From JARYMI01 sp037444845 (GTDB taxonomy: Bacteria > Acidobacteriota > Aminicenantia > Aminicenantales > UBA8522): a DNA stretch of 33,451 nucleotides. Numbering within the stretch: position 1 is the stretch's first letter; each line of letters starts with the position of its first letter. Below the pieces are notes generated by a model. The model was not told where the DNA came from, did not search any database, and saw nothing but the letters and a program-made list of their open reading frames with translations. Of this stretch, positions 8,197 through 15,466 are shown piece after piece. Both the position numbers and the translations under genes were made by a program. The DNA lies in NCBI GenBank assembly GCA_037444845.1, contig JBBILQ010000023.1, positions 1 to 33,451 of the forward strand. Reading direction: 5' to 3'.

Positions 8197-10331
8197 TCTT
8201 TTCTTCCTTTTTTTCGGGGAGACTCTTCTCTGTCGGCCAGGAGCGGCCGGCCATCCATGTGAGCCGGGACGGGAAGGCCGAACAGCCGGAGGACGGATGG
8301 AGCGATGTCCACGATCGACGGTGATTTATGGTTAATCTTCCGGTTCGAGAAGAACACGCCCGGGACATGCCGCGGGTCGATGCAGTGGTCGCCGCTCCAG
8401 GCTCTGACGTTATCCTCAAAAACTGTGCTGTTCACTTTTCCGGTGACCGAATCCCAGGAAGCACGATAACCTTGATTGTACCCGATGATGAGGTCCGGCG
8501 CGTTTTCCCTATAAGGACCGGCATAGATTTTGTCCCGGTCGTAAACGTCGGTGATGGCGACTTCCCCTGTCCGGCTGTCCCGCAGGACAGAGAGCTTCCT
8601 GATAAGCTCGGCTTTTAAGGATTTGGTCTCCACACCGGGCGGGACAACGCCATTGGCTTCACGGCCTTTTTGATTGATGTACAGGCCGCCAAGCCCCAGG
8701 GCATAGGCTCGGGTCTGATCCCAGTCGACATCTTTAAACCATTCGTCGCCTGCTTTTTTCCCCTTTTTTAGAGACAGGTACCCGTTGAGATAGAGCCAGG
8801 AGTTGAGGTTGACGCCTCGCCGGAAGGATTTAAACCCGTGGTCGGACATGACGATGAGAGCGCTCCGCAGGCCAAGACTCTGCCAGACTCGGCCGACCAG
8901 CTCGTCCATCTTTTTGTAGAGGTCCTCGATGATGCCAGATCTCATATCTGAGGGCTCTGTTTTTAGGGCAGGGTGGCCTGCATCCAGGTACCGCCAGAAC
9001 ATATGCTGGATGCTGTCGGTCGTCTCGAAGACGCAGACGACAGCGCCCTTTTTTGTCTTGCCGAGAGCGTTGAAAAGCATGGCCTCCCATTCGTCGTGGT
9101 TGGAGTACGTGAGGTCGAGGAAGGAAGCTTCGTCCAAGGCCCCTTCGTTCAGGGCCCAGGTGTCGTTGGCCTCCCCCAGGGTAACAAAGCTTCCCAGAAG
9201 CTTGCTGAGATAGACCGAATAGATAAACGGGTGAGAAATCGGCAGGGCAGGCTTTTCCGGGTCAATATTGAGCGGCGTACAGTACATTTCGAAATGAGGC
9301 TCGAGCGCCGAGATGTAAAACCTTGCGATCGCTTTGACCTTCCTCCCCAGGCCGGCCCTGAAAACAAGCTTGACCCAGGGAGAGAACACGCCTTTCTTGA
9401 GCCTGAGTTTCTGTCCGGGCCAATCGAGGAGAGCTTCGCCTTTCTCCCTGTCAATGTCGATAGCCAGAGGAAGCCGGAGTTCTTCAGGTTTTTTAAGGAG
9501 ATAGTTATCCGGCCCTGAGATGTATGTCTCGATGCGACCGTCCCTGACATCCACCGGGATGGCGACGCCGCCCTCCTTTTTTTTGATTTTCTCCTTGTCC
9601 GTGGTGTAAAAGGCAAACGTTCCCTGGCTGCCCTTGAGGTCGGGCGCACACATGCCGGAGAGGAGATGGCCGGCGAATTTTTCCGGCGGGAAGGTAATCG
9701 GGACTCTGAGAACAGTGCTGAAGATTCCGGCCTGGCCCAGGATTTTCCAGAACGGCACGCTTTTTCTAAAATTCCGGATATCAGGCTTGCTCAAAGGAAT
9801 TTTATATTTCCCAAAGGAAAGCGCTCTTTTCGGCCCGGTGATACGAGCTGAGGAAAGAGCCGGCAGGTAAGTCCTTGGGTCGCGGAGGAGAAAATCGAAA
9901 ATGTTGTGTTTGGACGGCTCAGAACCCGTCATGAAGGATGACCAGGCCACCGGCGATATGGCTGGCGTCGTCGTCTGGAGGCGGGCGTAGCTTCCTTCTT
10001 TTTTTAGCCTGGCGAGGTGAGGGAGTTTTCCTTCTGCCATGAATTTTTCCACAAGGCTCGGCTCCAGGCCGTCGAGCCCGATGATGACGGCTTTATCGAC
10101 GAGCGCCTTTTTATACGTTTGTCTGCCCCTGGCCAGGCGGAAAAGGAAGCGGAAGGGCCAGGACAGGAATGAAAATATGGCAAGGAAGAAGGTCAGGAAC
10201 AGGATAAGAAAAGAGGAGAGAAAGGCGAAGCCAGCGCCGGGGCCGATGTAGCCCTGGACAGGAAGAGAAGCTCCCAAGACAACGGCAACTGATAGAATCA
10301 GCGCCGTGCGGGGAGAGAGTTTTCTGTTCAT
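8193..10331 (-). CDS. membrane-anchored AlkP-superfamily phosphodiesterase-type protein
   Basis: A 712-aa paralogue of its two neighbours. The N-terminus has a signal-like hydrophobic segment (about 9-25), the motif GYIGPGAGFAF, and a longer hydrophobic block (about 35-62), so it is anchored in the inner membrane. Catalytic landmarks are intact: IIGLDGLEP (Asp about 87), ISPVAW (predicted Ser nucleophile), ETTDSIQHMFWR, MSDHGFKSFRRG and WSGDH. The C-terminal part ends in a basic, Lys/Arg-rich tail. The ATG at 10331 is chosen because it forms an exact ATGA overlap with the stop of the upstream gene; a 30-residue upstream extension is open but looks like shadow coding. Substrate unknown. Confidence 0.85.
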   Translation of the reverse strand: MNRKLSPRTALILSVAVVLGASLPVQGYIGPGAGFAFLSSFLILFLTFFLAIFSFLSWPFRFLFRLARGRQTYKKALVDKAVIIGLDGLEPSLVEKFMAEGKLPHLARLKKEGSYARLQTTTPAISPVAWSSFMTGSEPSKHNIFDFLLRDPRTYLPALSSARITGPKRALSFGKYKIPLSKPDIRNFRKSVPFWKILGQAGIFSTVLRVPITFPPEKFAGHLLSGMCAPDLKGSQGTFAFYTTDKEKIKKKEGGVAIPVDVRDGRIETYISGPDNYLLKKPEELRLPLAIDIDREKGEALLDWPGQKLRLKKGVFSPWVKLVFRAGLGRKVKAIARFYISALEPHFEMYCTPLNIDPEKPALPISHPFIYSVYLSKLLGSFVTLGEANDTWALNEGALDEASFLDLTYSNHDEWEAMLFNALGKTKKGAVVCVFETTDSIQHMFWRYLDAGHPALKTEPSDMRSGIIEDLYKKMDELVGRVWQSLGLRSALIVMSDHGFKSFRRGVNLNSWLYLNGYLSLKKGKKAGDEWFKDVDWDQTRAYALGLGGLYINQKGREANGVVPPGVETKSLKAELIRKLSVLRDSRTGEVAITDVYDRDKIYAGPYRENAPDLIIGYNQGYRASWDSVTGKVNSTVFEDNVRAWSGDHCIDPRHVPGVFFSNRKINHKSPSIVDIAPSVLRLFGLPVPAHMDGRPLLADREESPRKKGRKE

Positions 10332-11623
10332 CGGAAATTTTCGAGGATGATTCCGGCCAGGTCGCTGATGGTCAAGCCCTCGCCGTGCGGCCTGTTGGCC
10401 CAGAAAAAGGCATCGTCCCATGTGTGCATACCCTGAAGATTGGTCCGGCCAAAAATCTCTTTTTTCCTGACCGAGCCCTTGAGGTCAAACCCGTGCTCGG
10501 GCAAGATGATGAGGTCCGGACCCAGGGAAAGATGGGGGCCCGAATATATATCTCTGCAATCCAAGACCCGCTTCACAACTTTCGTTCCTTCAAACTCAAG
10601 ATTTTCCAGCTTTTTGCTGATCTCTTTTTTCAGAGACTCAGCCTCGGACGGGGCCACAGTCCCCTTCGGAAACTTCTTTATTCGATTGAGGTAAAGCCTG
10701 TTGGGATCAAGAACGAAAGCGACGCTCCCATCCGCTATGTCCTCAGGGCCCGCGGGCGAGGGGATGGAAAATTTCAGATAGCCCTCCTTCTCCAGCCAGA
10801 CGTTGAGGTAAACCTCCTGGCCGATGCCGCAGAAGCCATGATCGGACAGAAGATAAAGGCCATCATCCCCGCCAGTCAGGTTGCGGAAGGAGAAGGCCAT
10901 TTCATTGATGAGGCGGTCGATCTGGCGGTAATAATCAAGGAATTCTCGATGGAATGGCCTCTTCTCATCCACATAAGAATACCAGAGAAAGTGATGAAGC
11001 CTGTCTGTCCCGGTGATGACGAACTCAAAATAATCCCAGTCTTTTTCCCAGAAATAATTCAGGGCTCTTTGCTGGCTCTCCAGAGTCTTGAGGAGTTCCT
11101 GCCAGAGGAAGTCGGGGTTTTCCCGCGATTTTATGGTGTCGATATCAACCTGATAGCCCATTCGTTCCAGGGCATTTTTATCGGACAGAGGATAGACGGC
11201 TTTGGCCAGTTCGATGGCCACAAACCCGGAGATAAGGACGCCGTTAACCGGCCGCGCGGGGTAAGTGGCGGGCTGATTGATGATGATGGACGTCTTTCCC
11301 TGAGCGCCAAGCTTGTCCCAGAGCGTCGGGCACTTGACATCGAGGAAATTGGGAAATCGCACCTCGTAAGAGTCAGGCCTGAAGTCGGTGAACCCAAAAA
11401 TTCCGTGGGTCGCGGGGTTGGTCCCCGTCATGAAGCTCGTCCAGCTCACGGCCGATATTTCAGGCAGGCTGGCCTTGATCTCATGAAGGCAGCCGCCGTC
11501 TATCAGGTCGCTCATCGAGGGCATGATGCCTCGTCGGGCCAGGTCGGTGACCAGCGAGTGGGGGACTCCGTCGAGCCCGATTACGCAGGCACGGGATCTT
11601 TTCTTCTTTTTTAATAAAACCAT
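10328..11623 (-). CDS. cytosolic AlkP-superfamily phosphodiesterase-type protein
   Basis: A 431-aa protein, shorter than its two downstream paralogues and with no signal peptide: the start MVLLKKKKRSRACVIGLDG runs directly into the first metal site (Asp18). Other sites are intact: ISAVSW (predicted Ser nucleophile), TGTDRLHHFLWY, LSDHGF and a late MHTWDD. It is therefore probably an active cytoplasmic enzyme of the nucleotide pyrophosphatase/phosphoglycerate-mutase-like branch. First gene of the six-gene operon. No SD is visible before the ATG, and a strong extended -10 box lies only 12 nt upstream, so the message may be nearly leaderless. A long antisense frame opposite it is a shadow of its codon usage. 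Confidence 0.83.
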   Translation of the reverse strand: MVLLKKKKRSRACVIGLDGVPHSLVTDLARRGIMPSMSDLIDGGCLHEIKASLPEISAVSWTSFMTGTNPATHGIFGFTDFRPDSYEVRFPNFLDVKCPTLWDKLGAQGKTSIIINQPATYPARPVNGVLISGFVAIELAKAVYPLSDKNALERMGYQVDIDTIKSRENPDFLWQELLKTLESQQRALNYFWEKDWDYFEFVITGTDRLHHFLWYSYVDEKRPFHREFLDYYRQIDRLINEMAFSFRNLTGGDDGLYLLSDHGFCGIGQEVYLNVWLEKEGYLKFSIPSPAGPEDIADGSVAFVLDPNRLYLNRIKKFPKGTVAPSEAESLKKEISKKLENLEFEGTKVVKRVLDCRDIYSGPHLSLGPDLIILPEHGFDLKGSVRKKEIFGRTNLQGMHTWDDAFFWANRPHGEGLTISDLAGIILENFR

Positions 11624-11634
11624 CAGAAGTTGAT

Positions 11635-11643
11635 ATTATAGCA
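11635..11643 (-). promoter_or_regulatory. extended -10 promoter of the AlkP operon
   Basis: Read on the minus strand this is TGCTATAAT, a perfect extended -10. No good -35 lies 17-18 nt upstream. With a normal discriminator the transcript would begin about 5 nt before the ATG at 11623, leaving no room for a ribosome binding site. Interpreted as a near-leaderless start. Confidence 0.55.
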
Positions 11644-11677
11644 CAGACATGACGAGGGCACTGCGTGGGGCGTTGGT

Positions 11678-11806
11678 CCCAAAATTTGCCGATAGGGAAT
11701 TCCCTTCAAGCGACAGTGTTTGATCTGGCAAGAAATTATCATGAAAGCGAGTGCACCCGAGGGGTGGCGTGGTTCGGGAGTGAACCGCGACAGGACCCGT
11801 CGGGTG
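11678..11806 (+). repeat. dispersed structured element, copy A (short loop)
   Basis: Left flank starts with CCCAAAATTTGCCGATAGGG (11678-11697). The core is 11754-11806: CACCCGA pairs with TCGGGTG (11800-11806), then GGGT with ACCC, an asymmetric internal loop GGC opposite GACAGG, inner helix GTGGTTC/GAACCGC and loop GGGAGT. AGGACC (11792-11797) and GGTCCT (11806-11811) offer an alternative hairpin. It occupies the gap between the AlkP operon start and the end of the acyl-CoA synthetase gene; both of those are on the minus strand. No right-hand inverted terminus is visible. Confidence 0.8.
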
Positions 11807-11818
11807 GTCCTGTTTGTG

Positions 11819-13957
11819 TTAGTTGATGATGATCCGGGCATCAACGATCCGGCAGCCTTTTCCTTTCTCGAACACGAGGAGCGGGTTGATGTCCAGCTCC
11901 TGAATCTCCTCAAAATCCACGACCAACTGGCTGAGCCGCTTGAGACAGTCGGCGATGGCTTCCACATCATAGACAGCTCCGCCGCGGAATCCCTCTAAAA
12001 TCTTATGGGTTTTGGTTTTCTTGATCATGGCCATGGCCGAGTATTCGCGGATCGGCGCCAGACGAAAAGAGACATCCTCCAAGGCTTCAACATAGATTCC
12101 GCCCAGTCCGAACATCAGGATGGGGCCGAATTGAGCGTCTCTGTTCATGCCCAAGATCACTTCTTTGCCTTCGCGGACCATTTCTTCAACGATCAACCCG
12201 GCGATCCTGGCTTCAGGCTTGATGCGGAGAACGTTATTGCAGATTTCTCGGTAAGCAAGCTTGACGTCGTTTTTGTCTTTGAGGTCGAGCTTGACGCCGC
12301 CGTAATCGAATTTGTGGACGACATCAGGAGAGGAAATCTTTATGACGACGGGGAACCCGATCTCCCCGGCTGCTTCGGCCGCTTCTCGTTCGCTCCTGGC
12401 GAGAACCGACCCCACGACCGGAAAATGATAGGCTTTGAGAACCTCGTACGCTTCGTGTTCGAGGAGCAAACAGCGGCCTTCTTTCCTGACGGAAGCGATG
12501 ACCTGGCGAGCTTTCGCTTTCTGGACCCGGTACGTTTTGATCCCGGTCTGCGGACGCTTCAGCCACTGGGCAAAATTCCTCATTTCCGCCAGCACTCCGG
12601 CTGCTGACTCGGGAAATCTGTAGTTTGGGATGCCGTTTTCTTCGAGAATTTCGATCCCCCGAGAGACATCGTAGACTCCTAACAGGCAGCAGAGAACCGG
12701 CTTATGCGAGGCCTTGGCGACGTTGACGATGGCTGATGAAATCTTATCGACCTTGGTGAATGCTGTCGGTGTCAAGATGACGATAGCCGAGTGGATCTTT
12801 TTATCCCTGACGACCGCCCGCAACGAAGCTTCATACTGTTCGGCCTGGGCTTCAGCGATGAGGTCCACCGGGTTATGGAGGCTTGCTTTCGCAGGCAGGA
12901 TTTTCCGCAGCTTCGCCTTAGTCGCGGGGCTTAACGGCGCGACGTTGAGGTTGTGCCGGATGCAGGAATCGGTGGCCAGTATCCCCGGGCCCCCGGAATT
13001 TGTGATGATGGCGACGTTCCTTCCCCGGGGGAGAGGCTGGCTGGAGAAAGCTTTGACGTAGTCGAACAGCTCTTCCAGTGTGTCAACTCTGAGGACGCCG
13101 CATTGTTCAAAGATGGCGTCATAGACTTTGTCTGAACCGGCCAGCGATCCCGTGTGCGAGGAGGCGGCCCTGGCTCCAACTAAAGTCCGGCCGGCTTTGA
13201 GTGCGATGATCGGCTTCGGCCGCACTCTGGAGCTTGTGATTTCCCTGGCAATCGACATGAACTCCCGTCCGTTAACTAGGTCTTCGAGGTACATCAGGAT
13301 GATGTCGGTCTTGGAATCGGACTTGAGATAGTGAAGAAGTTCATTCTCGTTGACGCCCGCTTTGTTGCCCATGCTGATGAACTTGGAGAAACCGATGTTG
13401 GCTTCTTTGGCGTAGTCAAGCACGGCCACGCAGAGGGCTCCGCTCTGGGAGACGAAGGCGATATTCCCTTCTTTGGGCATCTGGGTGCCGAAGGTGGCGT
13501 TCATCGAGGACCGGGGGTCGGTGTTGATAACGCCGAGGCAATTCGGCCCGACCAGGGTTATGTCGTGCTGTTTGATGATTTCCAGGACTCGGCGTTCGAG
13601 GGGGATTCCTTCTCCGCCGATTTCCTTGAAGCCGGCCGTGATGACAATAGCTCCTTTGACGCGCCGCTCGCCGCATTCTTCGAGAACAGAGGGGACGACC
13701 TGGCTGGGGACAGCGACGACAGCTAAATCAACCTGATCAGGAATGTCCGAAACGCGCGGGTAGGACTTTATGCCTAAAATGCCGTCAGCCTTTGGGTTGA
13801 CGGGGAAGACGATTCCTTTGAAACGGTTGCCTAAAAGGTTGGCGAGCAGCGATTGACCGACGCTTCCGGGCTCGCGGGAAGCGCCGATGACAGCAATGGT
13901 CCGCGGGCAGAAAATCGCCTCAATCTTTTCCACGAGTTCCTTCTTTTTAGTTCGCAT
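11819..13957 (-). CDS. ADP-forming acyl/acetate-CoA ligase (fused alpha-beta)
   Basis: Converts acyl-CoA + ADP + phosphate to acid + CoA + ATP (reversible), giving substrate-level ATP from acetate or amino-acid-derived acids; cytosolic. About 712 aa, the usual size of the fused form. Order: CoA-binding Rossmann domain (TIAVIGASREPGSVG near 17-31, GPNCLGVINT near 140), succinyl-CoA ligase-like domains with SHTGSLAG near residue 266 carrying the phosphorylated His of the family, then an ATP-grasp domain (about 490-712; GFPVVIKISSPDVVHK, ELDINPLLVF). The ATP-grasp motif reads HKFDYGGV rather than the commoner HKSDVGGV. ATG 13957 is preferred to TTG 13960. No SD is seen; a promoter-like pair lies almost on the start codon. 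It follows the HD-GYP gene by 57 nt. Confidence 0.9.
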   Translation of the reverse strand: MRTKKKELVEKIEAIFCPRTIAVIGASREPGSVGQSLLANLLGNRFKGIVFPVNPKADGILGIKSYPRVSDIPDQVDLAVVAVPSQVVPSVLEECGERRVKGAIVITAGFKEIGGEGIPLERRVLEIIKQHDITLVGPNCLGVINTDPRSSMNATFGTQMPKEGNIAFVSQSGALCVAVLDYAKEANIGFSKFISMGNKAGVNENELLHYLKSDSKTDIILMYLEDLVNGREFMSIAREITSSRVRPKPIIALKAGRTLVGARAASSHTGSLAGSDKVYDAIFEQCGVLRVDTLEELFDYVKAFSSQPLPRGRNVAIITNSGGPGILATDSCIRHNLNVAPLSPATKAKLRKILPAKASLHNPVDLIAEAQAEQYEASLRAVVRDKKIHSAIVILTPTAFTKVDKISSAIVNVAKASHKPVLCCLLGVYDVSRGIEILEENGIPNYRFPESAAGVLAEMRNFAQWLKRPQTGIKTYRVQKAKARQVIASVRKEGRCLLLEHEAYEVLKAYHFPVVGSVLARSEREAAEAAGEIGFPVVIKISSPDVVHKFDYGGVKLDLKDKNDVKLAYREICNNVLRIKPEARIAGLIVEEMVREGKEVILGMNRDAQFGPILMFGLGGIYVEALEDVSFRLAPIREYSAMAMIKKTKTHKILEGFRGGAVYDVEAIADCLKRLSQLVVDFEEIQELDINPLLVFEKGKGCRIVDARIIIN

Positions 13958-13960
13958 CAA

Positions 13961-13989
13961 ATATTACTATTCCGGTCGAATTTACACAA
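13961..13989 (-). promoter_or_regulatory. possible promoter abutting the acyl-CoA ligase start
   Basis: On the minus strand: TTGTGT (13989-13984), 17 nt, TAATAT (13966-13961), then TTG ATG. Only 3 nt separate the -10 box from the ATG, so any transcript would be leaderless or start inside the codon. It may be a leaderless promoter or a chance AT-rich match with the gene read from upstream. Confidence 0.3.
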
Positions 13990-14014
13990 GATTGCCGCTG
14001 GGCCCGAAACGCTG

Positions 14015-15466
14015 TCACCCGGCCCTGGCTACAAAATAGTCGGCGACGCGGACGTCGTATTTTTCTGGATCGAGAGTCTTGACGATGGTCCGTGAATACC
14101 GGTTGGTGACGGTGTCGACTTCGCTCAAGTCAACGACGGCGCCGTCCACTTTGTTTCCTTTAGGGTCAGTGATGAGCTTTACCCGGGGCCTGAGGAGAAG
14201 CCGCTGGTCCGGGTTGTTTTCGACGACAAGGCCCAACTCGCCCGTGCTCAACGCGACCAGACTCCCGACCGGGTAGACTCCCATCATCTTGACGAATTCC
14301 CTGAGAAGGATTGGATGGAATTCCCTGCCCGATTGCTCGAGCATCAGGCTCAACGCTTCCTCCCGGGTGAAAACCTTGGCCCTGTAGACTCGCTTGGTCG
14401 TGATGGCGTCGAAAAAGTCGACGATCTTGACGATTTTGCTGAAGAGGTTCACCGACTGCTTCTTGAAAGAGCGAGGATATCCGGACTTGTCCTCCTTGAT
14501 GTGATGCTCCAGCGCGACGTGAACGGCATGAAGCGGCAAATTTTTTAGCTCCCTGAACTGAACGAGCTTGCCCGCTCCTTGATAAGGGTGTTTTTCGATG
14601 ATCTCTCTTTCCCTGTCGTCGAGTTTGTCCGGCTTTTCCAGAATTTCTCTGGGCGTGTCGAGCTTGCCGAAGTCATGGAAAAAAGCGCTGATCCCCAAAT
14701 CGACAAGCTCGTTGCGGTCGAGGCCCAGCCGTCTTCCTAAGGCAATGGCAAGGATGCAGACGTTCATCGAATGGTTGAGCGTGTACTCGTGGAAATTCTT
14801 GATATTCGTCAACCCCTGGACAAAAGATTCGTTCTCGACGATGTGATTGAAGATGGACTGCATGAGCCTTCGCGTTGTGCTGAGCTTGATTTTTTCCTTG
14901 CCGCTCTCGGCCTCGAAGGCCTCTTCAAGATGAGTGACGCCCAGAAAAAAAACCTTGGCCGCGTATTTCTCGCGGCTGGGCGCAATGTCGGAGGGGAGAA
15001 TCTTTTCCATGGCAATTCGGCTGATGCCTCTGGCCTCGAGTTCCGCAACCAACTTCTGAAAAATCTGTCCCGGTTTTTCTTCGACCTTGGCCAGCACCAT
15101 GGCGAGAAGCTTGAGATCCCCATCTCCAAGACCCGGCTCAAAGCGGATGCCGCCGATCTCCTTCTTTTTGAACTCTTCCAGGATGAATTTGAAAAACTGG
15201 TAATTAGAAAACCCCGCCTTGAGACGGATGTTGTTAAAAAAAAGCGTGCTTTGCCTGGCGGCAAACACGGCCTGCCCTGATTCGGTCAGCGCCTGATGAA
15301 TGAGCCTGAAGAGCAGGGAGATCTGGCGCTCGAACAGGAGGTTGTTCGGCTCGTAAATTCTGGCACTCTTCAGGACAACGTTCAGCCGGATGACGATCTC
15401 GACCGCAAGATGATGAAGGGCTCTGGCTTTCTCGGGGGAAATCTTTTGACCCTCAGGGTTTTTCAT
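14015..15466 (-). CDS. HD-GYP domain protein (putative cyclic-di-GMP phosphodiesterase)
   Basis: A 483-aa cytosolic protein. The N-terminal module (about 10-150) contains a segment resembling the N-terminus of the overlapping HEAT gene product. The HD-GYP domain occupies about 215-400: conserved NHSMNVC, HDFGK (about 263), HPYQGA and HHIKEDKSGYP (about 325-335). All metal-binding His/Asp positions of the family appear present and the signature HHExxDGxGYP is recognisable with substitutions (HHIKEDKSGYP). A C-terminal beta-rich PilZ-like or OB-like tail (about 405-480, VGSLVALSTGELGLVV) is typical of these proteins. Family role: hydrolysis of cyclic di-GMP. Its start lies inside the 3' end of the HEAT gene (14-nt overlap), so the two are translated together and probably act together. 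Confidence 0.88.
   Translation of the reverse strand: MKNPEGQKISPEKARALHHLAVEIVIRLNVVLKSARIYEPNNLLFERQISLLFRLIHQALTESGQAVFAARQSTLFFNNIRLKAGFSNYQFFKFILEEFKKKEIGGIRFEPGLGDGDLKLLAMVLAKVEEKPGQIFQKLVAELEARGISRIAMEKILPSDIAPSREKYAAKVFFLGVTHLEEAFEAESGKEKIKLSTTRRLMQSIFNHIVENESFVQGLTNIKNFHEYTLNHSMNVCILAIALGRRLGLDRNELVDLGISAFFHDFGKLDTPREILEKPDKLDDREREIIEKHPYQGAGKLVQFRELKNLPLHAVHVALEHHIKEDKSGYPRSFKKQSVNLFSKIVKIVDFFDAITTKRVYRAKVFTREEALSLMLEQSGREFHPILLREFVKMMGVYPVGSLVALSTGELGLVVENNPDQRLLLRPRVKLITDPKGNKVDGAVVDLSEVDTVTNRYSRTIVKTLDPEKYDVRVADYFVARAG

Noticed and set aside
10332..10421. 30-residue extension of the second AlkP protein
   Set aside because: The internal ATG gives an exact ATGA overlap with the upstream stop and is followed by a normal membrane anchor; the extension overlaps coding sequence of the previous gene.
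10385..11614. 409-codon plus-strand frame opposite the first AlkP gene
   Set aside because: The protein has no recognisable domain, runs exactly antisense to a gene with intact catalytic motifs, and lacks an RBS; it is a codon-usage shadow.
11754..11812. Copy A as a rho-independent terminator
   Set aside because: There is no T-tract after the stem and the family occurs in divergent gaps too, so termination cannot be its general role.
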